From contig BSQZ01000035.1 of NCBI GenBank assembly GCA_033239005.1, positions 4,109,501 to 4,173,500 of the forward strand: a stretch of DNA of 64,000 nucleotides, given 5' to 3'. Positions within the stretch are counted from its first letter, which is position 1. Every line of letters begins with the position of its first letter. The position numbers were made by a program, and so were the translations under genes. Source of the DNA: Lamellibrachia satsuma (lineage: Eukaryota > Annelida > Polychaeta > Sabellida > Siboglinidae). The notes under the pieces were generated by a model that was not told the origin of the DNA, ran no database searches, and was given only the letters and a program-made list of their open reading frames with translations. Shown here in pieces: positions 56,164 to 64,000 of the stretch.

Positions 56164-57902
56164 TAAAACAGACAGGGAGCGGACCACCAAACAAAACAGA
56201 CGGGGAGCAGACCACCAAACAAAACAGACGGGGAGCGGACCACCAAACAAAACAGACGGGGAGCGGACCACCAAACAAAACAGACGGGGAGCGGACCACC
56301 AAACAAAACAGACACGGAGCAGACCACCAAACAAAACAGATGGGGAGCGGACCACCAAACATAACAGACGGGGAGCAGACCACCAAACAAAACAGACAGG
56401 GAGCAGACCACCAAACAAAACAGACAGGGAGCGGACCACCAAACAAAACAGACAGGGAGCGGACCACCAAACAAAACAGACAGGGAGCGGACCACCAAAC
56501 AAAACAGACACGGAGCAGACCACCAAACAAAACAGATGGGGAGCGGACCACCAAACATAACAGATGGGGAGCAGACCACCAAACAAAACAGACAGGGAGC
56601 AGACCACCAAACAAAACAGACAGGGAGCGGACCACCAAACAAAACAGACAGGGAGCGGACCACCAAACAAAACAGACAGGGAGCAGACCACCAAACAAAA
56701 CAGACAGGGAGCGGACCACCAAACAAAACAGACACGGAGCAGACCACCAAACAAAACAGATGGGGAGCGGACCACCAAACATAACAGACGGGGAGCAGAC
56801 CACCAAACAAAACAGATGGGGAGCGGACCACCAAACAAAACAGACAGGGAGCGGACCACCAAACAAAACAGACAGGGAGCGGACCACCAAACATAACAGA
56901 CGGGGAGCAGACCACCAAACAAAACAGATGGGGAGCGGACCACCAAACAAAACAGACAGGGAGCGGACCACCAAACAAAACAGACAGGGAGCGGACCACC
57001 AAACAAAACAGACGGGGAGCGGACCACCAAACAAAACAGACAGGGAGCAGACCACCAAACAAAACAGATGGGGAGCGGACCACCAAACAAAACAGACACG
57101 GAGCAGACCACCAAACAAAACAGATGGGGAGCGGACCACCAAACAAAACAGACGGGGAGCGGACCACCAAACAAAACAGACGGGGAGCGGACCACCAAAC
57201 ATAACAGACGGGGAGCAGACCACCAAACAAAACAGATGGGGAGCGGACCACCAAACAAAACAGACAGGGAGCGGACCACCAAACAAAACAGACAGGGAGC
57301 GGACCACCAAACATAACAGGCGGGAGCAGACCACCAAACAAAACAGATGGGGAGCGGACCAGCAAACAAAACAGACAGGAGGCGGACCACCAAACAAAAC
57401 AGACAGGAGCGGACCACCAAACAAAACAGACGGGGAGCGGACCACCAAACAAAACAGACAGGGAGCAGACCACCAAACAAAACAGATGGGGAGCGGACCA
57501 CCAAACAAAACAGACACGGAGCAGACCACCAAACAAAACAGATGGGGAGCGGACCACCAAACATAACAGACGGGGAGCAGACCACCAAACAAAACAGATG
57601 GGGAGCGGACCACCAAACAAAACAGACAGGGAGCGGACCACCAAACAAAACAGACAGGGAGCGGACCACCAAACATAACAGACGGGGAGCAGACCACCAA
57701 ACAAAACAGATGGGGAGCGGACCAGCAAACAAAACAGACAGGGAGCGGACCACCAAACAAAACAGACAGGGAGCGGACCACCAAACAAAACAGACGGGGA
57801 GCGGACCACCAAACAAAACAGACACGGAGCAGACCACCAAACAAAACAGACAGGGAGCAGACCACCAAACAAAACAGATGGGGAGCGGACCACCAAACAA
57901 AC
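56164..57902. repeat. 28-bp minisatellite, about 62 units
   Basis: Tandem 28-bp units with the constant part ggaccaccaaacaaaacaga and a variable 4-base part (caggg, cgggg, cacgg or tgggg types), a cgg/cag alternation, and an aaac(a/t)aaac variant. Because 28 is not a multiple of 3 and the unit lacks stops in nearly all frames, several frames on both strands stay open for hundreds of codons (for example RERTTKQNRRGADHQTKQT and FCLVVRSLSVLFGGP). These are not genes. The rare agcaaac variant occurs twice, at 57361 and 57724, 13 units apart. Confidence 0.97.
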
Positions 57903-58356
57903 CGCTGCCATATGCCGATGTTGTCAATGACATAACAATCGTCAACAATCGACAGTACACCTAAATGTCTAAATCTGAACTTTGAATGTTATCAACAATT
58001 TCCAAAGGATTCGTTCGATCACTGAATATTCTATTTTGCCTCAAATGTCCTCGGCGTTGTCTATGCCAAACAATCACCGTCCCAATCTAACATTTGCCCT
58101 ATGCTTATGCCAGACTAAGGAGTTAGTCCTGATGGTTCTTGGTTGGGAGTAAAGATACACCTGGATTTAGTGGGAAATAGAGCCTAGTAGGTGTTCATGC
58201 ATACCGACTAGCCAGCTTATGCTATAGCCTAGGCATTATGCTATGGCTAAAGGCATTAGTCCCAGTCCATGCATATGGCCCCATGCAGTTTATAAACTAG
58301 TGTAGATAGTTTCAACACGATCTATGACAGCATCATAACATCGAAAATTCACTTAC

Positions 58357-58491
58357 CATTCTGTGTTGCTCACCATTACCGTCATCCCAGTGGCTACAGG
58401 CATTGCTAAACTGCTTCGAATGAACCGAACTCAAAGATGATTCTGCGGCAGTACTTGCCGCTAGCGGTTCGAAATCATAACCTTTTACCAT
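58357..58491 (-). CDS. Possible first coding exon of an unknown gene
   Basis: Minus-strand ATG at 58491 followed by 45 codons and an excellent donor, AGAATG/GTAAGTG. It reads MVKGYDFEPLAASTAAES, then HSKQFSNACSHWDDGNGE. A YxFEPLA-like N-terminus is common in transposon-derived invertebrate proteins. The upstream flank belongs to a direct repeat also found at 55.46 kb, which supports a mobile origin. The codon phase at the donor is 0. It is not clearly part of GIGYF. Confidence 0.35.
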
Positions 58492-58531
58492 CGCCACCAC
58501 TCGCCATAGTGATGCGAGTGAAACTTGAGGA

Positions 58532-58635
58532 AGCAGTGCATAGAAATCAAAGGCTGATTGAAAAAACGCAAAATCAGGTGATAACATTATTTTCGAATTT
58601 TACATACGCTATGTGAGTTAAATGCATTAAACATA
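58532..58635. repeat. Direct repeat, right copy
   Basis: Matches 55460-55575 closely apart from small indels. It covers the upstream end of the exon-like frame at 58357-58491. Confidence 0.75.
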
Positions 58636-58909
58636 TAATTTTACCTATAGATAGATTTTTCAAATTTTTTTATTTAATATTAAACTTTGTGTACACACCA
58701 AAAAAGCATTTTAGCTAGTGCCTTGTTTTTATTCCCTTTAAATCTGAGAATGATACAGAGGAGGACAATGCAGCAGCAGCAGCAGCAGCCTGTATTTCAT
58801 TGTTGTGTTACAGTACAACGTCCAAATTGCTACCATCAGGGATACTGGCAATACTCTTTTAGCTTAGTAGGTACCTACTTGCTATACTTTCATAATAATT
58901 CAGCCTAAA

Positions 58910-59145
58910 GCAAAAAAAATGTATGATACATTTAAACAATTTCAACACACAAAAAGAGAAAGTGGGACAAGTCATATGACTACCATTTCTGTACTGTGCA
59001 TAGTTGTTAGGCAAACTACATATTAAAATTTCAGGATGGTGTTCTGTCTCATTTAGTTTATTTTGAAGCTGAAAAATCACTGTTCTGCTAATGGCATTTG
59101 CTCCCAAATTTCTTCCAAATCGGCTAAAAATACCAAAAATAATTT
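58910..59145 (-). repeat. Copy of the 14.1-14.5 kb repeat
   Basis: The reverse complement shares ttgggagcaaatgccattag, cagaacagtgatttttcagc and the actttctctttttgtgtgtt block with 14260-14470. It is in the E1-E2 intron. Confidence 0.6.
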
Positions 59146-60195
59146 AGGTCAATATCAACACAATAATCAACATAATTTGAATAATAATTGCACCAGTGGT
59201 TCAATACATAACAATCAATAACAGGATTTGAATGCCTTTTAGAAGCAATTTAGATTAGACCCGATAAATCAGCCCACAATTTCAATACAAAAAACACACT
59301 ACGCTGATTTGGACTAATTTGTATACATACTATTCCATTTGTTTACTAGTTGCTGACATTTTAACACAAGGCATCAACAGAAAATTTGCATTCCTGCTTC
59401 ATTTAAAAGTGGACTCCGCTTATGAGAATCTAGCACTGAAAACATGTGGTATTGTTGGTATGCAAACTTGCTCGCTCTTCAGAGTAAATTTGGTCATACA
59501 TTCATAATTGGCCAACCCATGAACATATGGTATCAGTGGAAAGCACTATGATTATTTGTCTATCTGCTTAATCTTATATTCATCAGCTGAGTTAATTCAG
59601 CGAATGAGGATTGTGAATGGAAACAAGTGTTATCAACCTTTCTCCAAATAATTTGGCCAGCATCACCATTTTGTTGGTTCTCGTTTCAGTACAATATGTC
59701 ATACTTTGTATTAATTAATTAACCCTTTCAAACCCATATGGTCGCCAGCAAAATTTTATCCAGGAGCCAAGTTATTTTAATGATTACATTTTCTGTTACC
59801 ATGCATAGGGGATTGCCTAACAATAGCATAATAGTAAGAGACAGACCCATACAAGTATACATTTTCTGAAAGCTGAATGAATGAGCTATCCATCCAACTT
59901 TATTCATGAAAACACAGACAGGTGCATGACAATTGCCATGGAAAGCAACAACAAAATGAATGAAAATTGAAAAGAACGAACGTCCAAAATAAAAATAGTT
60001 CACTGATATAAATGTCTTCTAGGAGTAGTAGCAATATCTATATAATTATATATATATATATATATCTCTCTCTCTGAACACCAGTCTGTACCAGTCAACA
60101 AGTCTGCAGTTGCTACAACAATCAGCAAAAAGTATGAAAATCGAATGTTCAAATAAAACACACAAAAAACAGGCACAGCATCCAAATTGTCCAGG

Positions 60196-60411
60196 TCATG
60201 TATCGTCGGAGCTGCTGGTGATGTTGCTGTTTTCGAAGTCGGAGAAGTAAACTTTGAGATTGCTTTCTTGACCGAATTCGCCTGGACAATCTCGGATTCG
60301 TTCCTCCACTAACTCAACAGCTCTCGTGTAAAACCCGCCGAATTCTTCGTCACTGTCCGTCTCAAACGACACATCGAAAGACACGTCACCAGCGCCACTC
60401 AATCCGGCCAT
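60196..60411 (-). CDS. Small acidic open frame, piggyBac N-terminus-like
   Basis: Seventy-one codons with a good initiation context (AAAAATGGCC), higher GC than its surroundings. It reads MAGLSGAGDVSFDVSFETD, then SDEEFGGFYTRAVELVEER and an acidic end SSSDDT, stop. Acidic SDEEF.GF segments are typical of piggyBac transposase N-termini, and the frame sits inside a TTAA-ended element. It might instead be a short exon of a host gene. No catalytic domain is present. Confidence 0.4.
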   Translation of the reverse strand: MAGLSGAGDVSFDVSFETDSDEEFGGFYTRAVELVEERIRDCPGEFGQESNLKVYFSDFENSNITSSSDDT

Positions 60412-60621
60412 TTTTGCTTTTCAGCAACCTCGAAAAATTACGACAAATGATGCGGAAAATTCACTTTTCCTATCTCAATTGAGCACATTGAGAAAAGATG
60501 GCCGAAAGTACAATACCGAGCATGCGTGCCTCTTTCTAATAACGTCACAACAAAGCCTACTAAGGCGCTGATTGGACCGTATTTATGAATGGAACGTATA
60601 TTTACGTACGTGGGTCGCAAT

Positions 60622-60625
<4 letters not shown>

Positions 60626-60681
<56 letters not shown>
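60626..60681. repeat. (TA)n microsatellite
   Basis: About 55 bases of pure TA inside the piggyBac-like element. Confidence 0.97.
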
Positions 60682-60685
<4 letters not shown>

Positions 60686-60967
60686 TTGGGTCTGAATGGG
60701 TTTAAATTATTTAAAAGTTTCAGCATCAATATTTTGGTTGATATCCCTGAATCAGGTTACTGTATGAGTTCAGATGGTCATAAACACAATAATTTGGGAC
60801 AGTTCGGGACTGTTATGGTGAGCATATTTGTGATGTCATTTGTAATTTGATGATGTTATGATGAATGGAACAAATAGGGCTACCGGATCACTTTTCGGGA
60901 GAGTGACCCATAAGAGAGACGATAGTGTTTGTGTGGAGGTAAGACATATGCTTCTATACTGCTGTAC

Positions 60968-61084
60968 CTTTAGACGAGTGTCACACTTGTTGTGTACATG
61001 TTTGCTGGTTGTGCCTGTCTGTTCATTCTCCTCTCTCTCCTCCACCTTGCTAATGCCAAAGTTGTTTTGGGTCTCCCTCATCTC
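60968..61084 (-). CDS. GIGYF: Tentative GIGYF exon E1 (acidic linker)
   Basis: A 39-codon open exon (phase 0 to 0) preceded on the minus strand by a pyrimidine-poor acceptor ending gtgacag and followed by AAAG/GTACAG. It reads EMRETQNNFGISKVEEREEN and continues with a polar Thr/Lys/His-rich stretch ending TRLK. The low-complexity acidic/polar composition resembles the long disordered region of GIGYF between the N-terminal motifs and the GYF domain, and its phase fits E2 directly. There is no conserved motif to prove membership, the donor is mediocre, and the intron to E2 would be 17.4 kb. It could be an exon of another gene or chance. Confidence 0.42.
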
Positions 61085-61783
61085 CTGTCACAATCAATAA
61101 CAAGCACTCATATCTTAATAGGAACACCATATATATTCTAAAAGCAGAATAATCAACAAGTAAAATAAGCTAGACAATTTTAGATGTTGTCCTCATTGTA
61201 ACCTGCAATCCATGAAAATCTGTCATTTCAATATCAGAGTAGAGGCCAAAGATACTGCCACTGGTAGGCTCTGAGGTTAGCCACTGTCGCTAACTTGAAC
61301 ATCATCATTATTCCGATCGACCGAAGTAACATCGCCCGCCATTGCTGCTATCATAGATTTTGGCAGTTACAGAAATATCTAACATAGTAACAGCTGTCAG
61401 CAAAAAAAATTGCAAAACTGTTATCAAAACCCAATTTTTACCACAAGAAGTAATGTCATTCCAGTAAGTTGGTTGAAATATTAATTTATTATTCATCTCT
61501 ATCTTGAAATCACACAAATTCCAAACTAAATGTTCTATAACGAACCCACAACATACATTATCGCTGCTAGTTGAATTATGCTCAACTTATAATAACAATT
61601 TCAGTTCTTATTAACATTCTTTTACCAAAACATGTATCACTTATGTTTATTGTTGGGTGAAATGTAAAATTGTCAGCATTAAGGACGAAGTTTCAATCGA
61701 CAATATAACTTTTATTTAGATATCGTGCTACGACTATGATGCGCAGACCAATGCACAGTTAGCTTGATTTTAGCGTAGGTGCA

Positions 61784-61990
61784 TTAAGGTAGTTGGGGGT
61801 GGCTATTCTTGGCTTGTTTTGAATTGAGTAGTTTCAGCAAAAAAGGTTTTAAAATAAATTAACATTTCTTCACAAATTGAAGTTGGAATACAAAATAATA
61901 CTCCAGATTAATAAAACTTAAAAGTTTTTCATTCATTTGGTGATGCTTCATGATTTTTAAAACATCTTTGTAAATATGAAAAAATTATGC
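61784..61990 (+). mobile_element. Third copy of the TTAA-ended transposon, left end
   Basis: It starts with TTAAGGTAGTTGGGGGTGGC and continues through gaattgagtagtttcag and the actccagattaataaa block shared with positions 20-110. Homology stops about 200 bases in, at a short stretch of attcattcattcattcaac. This copy defines the left terminus missing from the copy at the window start. Confidence 0.65.
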
Positions 61991-62059
61991 AGGAACAATG
62001 GGCATTACGCCATTCATTCATTCATTCAACTCAGCACAGTTCATCGTTGAGAAAATTTA

Positions 62060-62420
62060 TTTCAAACATTGTTGATCATAATACCTAATTATACGTGTTC
62101 TGTCTGTGGCCTGTTGTGTCTTACGACAACTGTCTCTTCTTTGCCAGCTTTTCAAGTGTAGCCATTTGCTTACACTTGTGGGCTTGTCTTGCTTCCTTTT
62201 CAGTACTCTCCATGACAGCCTTTGCCTTTGCCTTACTCTACCCATCTGGACACTCTTTCATGGCTTCCATCTGATTATGTTTGTTCTTGGCTGCTTCATC
62301 TTGCTCTTCCTTGTAAGAACTGTATGCTCTCTGCATGTTTCTTGTCACGTTTCTGCCCACTTGATCATGCAGCATGTCTGGTCACTTGTCAACAGCAGTT
62401 TTCTAGGCAGATCTTAGACA
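62060..62420 (-). pseudogene. Charged coding relic, hAT-tail-like
   Basis: The minus strand, with one stop, reads TRNMQRAYSSYKEEQDEAAK and later KAKAKAVMESTEKEARQAHK plus KCKQMATLEKLAKKRQLS. The Lys/Glu-rich coiled character resembles the C-terminal tail of the hAT transposase at 24547-24795 (ARQRYNKYLEDEREKKKT). Weak assignment; a lone exon of an unrelated coiled-coil protein is possible. Confidence 0.35.
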
Positions 62421-62429
62421 TATTTCACA

Positions 62430-63235
62430 GTTTGAACTGCAGACATTGTGTGCACCTGCATGCGTCAAGATTTTGCATCCAGTATGTCTAACATGGTTTT
62501 GAATGACCCTTCCACCTGTGGCCTATGGAAGCAGGACAGAAGAGCATGTACCATCTTGCAAAGGGAAGGGTACTTGGAGGTCAGATTGTGGTGAAGAAAA
62601 TATGCACAGAAGGGTAGTGAAGCCCATGCCCAGATGTCAGAGGAAGGACACGTGTAAAGCCGGGTTTACACGACATGATGTCATCGCTGCAATGAGGTGA
62701 CTTTGATGTCATTAAAAAACGTGACCGTGTGGTGTCGCATGTTTACACAGTGTGATGTGGTTGCTCGACACATCATAAATCACATGACTAAATACAATAT
62801 GGTGTAAGTAGTGAAATTTAAGAGTTGAACAGCATGTGTGTCCAGGGGTAAGATTTAGCAAGTTATGGAAGGTAGCCAGTCGGGCTACCAACTTTGCAAA
62901 GTGAAGTAGCCCAACAACTTGTTAGGTAGCCCAATTGCTAATCAATACTTTGAAGATAGAAACTTTGAAGATAGAAAGTAAATACTTTGAATATATAACG
63001 TATGAACGACATCAACAACAAATAACAACATCAAAAACAAACAGTTTTGAAACATTTATTTTCAAGACAGGATCAATACAATGTAATACATAATACTGAA
63101 TAAAATACAGTATACAATTGTACATATGTGAAAGACTGTTTTGTTTTCATAACATGGTACACCAACAGTCTACGCGAAAAGTCTTCAAGCATCACAGGAC
63201 GGTCTTGTGAATTGACAGTTTACAGGACCTGCTAA
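62430..63235. other. Intergenic or intronic sequence, little recognised
   Basis: Contains a gggtttacacgacatgatgt motif (62660-62680) with further gtttacac and tgatgt motifs through 62750, as seen at ends of some nonautonomous DNA elements, and ggtagcc motifs near 62870-62935 resembling a hAT end. No exon recognised. Confidence 0.4.
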
Positions 63236-63292
63236 TTTTTAACAGGACCAGATTTTACTTCCAAATATTGCTAAAACGGTGTCACACGTGCA

Positions 63293-63338
63293 CACCACAT
63301 GGATATATATATATATATATATATATATCCATGTGGTG
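63293..63338. repeat. Perfect palindrome around a (TA)n run
   Basis: caccacatgg (63293-63302) and ccatgtggtg (63329-63338) flank a TA run symmetrically, giving a perfect hairpin. Related ggcgccac motifs with TA-rich context are at 63356 and 63948. Confidence 0.9.
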
Positions 63339-64000
63339 CGCACATATATATGAAGTGGCGCCACGTGATGGCAGCCTAGAGAAACTTTAACCAGGTTCCC
63401 GATTAATTCACCGGAAGCACTCCATGCACCAATGTGGATCACTGATGGGTTCAGCCTACTGTTACGTTTCCCATTGGCGACCATGTTAATGTTTTGCATG
63501 ATAATAAGAAAACGGGACCATCAAAAATTCTGAGACTTCTTACCTGCCGTTGTCATCATCAAATTTACATGCTGATCGAGTTTAGTCAAAGTCTCGTGCT
63601 TCTAACTCATCTAAAATGCCTGAACGTGCCATACCCGTAAATTTTTACCAATTTCTGCATGAATGACTAGGAACACGTGCCTTGTGGTGAAAAAATTGCC
63701 AAAAATCCTTCCGCCTGTTGAAATCATCTAAAAATCCAGTTACATTGCCAACATGTTCTAAAAGCAGACTTGCCAATGTGCCTGGCTCAAATGTTGTCAT
63801 GTCAGATGATGTGATTTTTGTTTAAATTACACATATCTAAAATTACTATGTCCTACATTCATGTGTAACACACCAGGAAGTCTAACTGAGGCATGATCAC
63901 TGATCCCTAATCTATATATAAAGATCAATGATGTGGATATATAAAAGTGGCGCCACACTGCGCAAAGACTATTAATATGCCAGTTATTATTTCAGTGTAG

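Larger units (their letters stand above)
59719..60705 (-). mobile_element. Short piggyBac-like element with TTAA ends
   Basis: Left TTAACCCTTTCAAACCCATA (TTAA at 59719-59722) and right end the complement of TTAAACCCATTCAGACCC (TTAA at 60702-60705). Allowing one offset base the termini match at most of the first 17 positions. A TTAA target and CCCTTT start are piggyBac traits. At under 1 kb it is an internally deleted copy, holding an N-terminal-like frame and a (TA)n run at 60626-60681. Confidence 0.6.

Noticed and set aside
56164..57902. Possible CRISPR array (28-bp repeats)
   Set aside because: Units abut directly with no unique spacers, in animal DNA; it is a minisatellite.
56140..57964. 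Very long open frames on both strands (up to 606 codons)
   Set aside because: They are created by the stop-poor 28-bp minisatellite, which cycles through three frames; repeated peptides such as VCFVWWSAP carry no domain.
58357..58491. Assignment of the exon-like frame at 58.4 kb to GIGYF
   Set aside because: Phase would permit it (phase 0 donor), but no upstream acceptor is evident, the sequence has no GIGYF motif, and its flank is a repeat also present at 55.46 kb.
61270..61342. Minus-strand MAGDVTSVDRNNDDVQ frame as a first exon
   Set aside because: It is only 21 codons to a stop, with no good donor; a second frame (EPTSGSIFGLYSDIE) follows but the relation is unclear. Not enough to call.

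Overview
The window is animal (metazoan) nuclear DNA: AT-rich, intron-dominated, full of TA microsatellites and decayed transposons of animal lineages (CR1-clade LINEs, hAT, pogo/Tigger, piggyBac-like, Penelope-like). No bacterial-style gene layout, rRNA or tRNA was recognised. The transposon mix and absence of vertebrate repeats suggest an invertebrate, probably marine, but the species cannot be fixed from sequence alone.

One host gene runs through almost the whole window on the minus strand: an orthologue of GIGYF1/GIGYF2 (GRB10-interacting GYF protein). It was assembled by hand from seven exons whose splice signals and reading phases agree at every junction (E2 43186-43587, E3 36485-36596, E4 17042-17143, E5 9762-9826, E6 5711-5901, E7 3281-3523, E8 2282-2418), plus a tentative upstream exon (E1 60968-61084). 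Together E2-E8 give 1252 coding bases (417 codons plus one base), covering the segment before the GYF domain, the whole GYF domain split over three exons, and the Gln/Ala-rich stretch after it. The N-terminal part (4EHP-binding region) and the C-terminal coiled coil lie outside the window. Introns range from 0.86 to 19.3 kb.

Most other sequence is intronic mobile DNA. 1-2.2 kb: a TTAA-flanked inverted-repeat transposon and other dispersed repeats. 3.8-4.1 kb: a 35-bp minisatellite. 10-15 kb: a LINE-derived repeat interrupted by a 2.7-kb hAT element, with an uninterrupted inverted copy of the same repeat 1.3 kb away acting as an empty site. 17.4-20 kb: piggyBac-like ends and an inverted pair of an unknown coding module. 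22 kb: pogo transposase end. 24.1-27.75 kb: a second hAT element. 28.5-28.8 kb: a complex microsatellite. 31-42 kb: CR1-clade LINEs, two in inverted orientation around exon E3, one nearly full length. 45.4-48.1 kb: a CR1 copy with an uninterrupted 530-codon reverse transcriptase frame. 51.0-52.9 kb: a pogo/Tigger element with clear ends. 54.4-55.2 kb: a Penelope-like fragment with a GIY-YIG domain. 56.16-57.9 kb: a 28-bp minisatellite of about 62 units with higher-order structure. 59.7-60.7 kb: a short piggyBac-like element.

The window is therefore best read as about 60 kb of one GIGYF gene. The observations most worth following are where mobile or repeat DNA touches its splicing: a minisatellite that shares sequence with the E3 donor, long inverted LINEs around E3, and a recursive-splice-like E5 acceptor.
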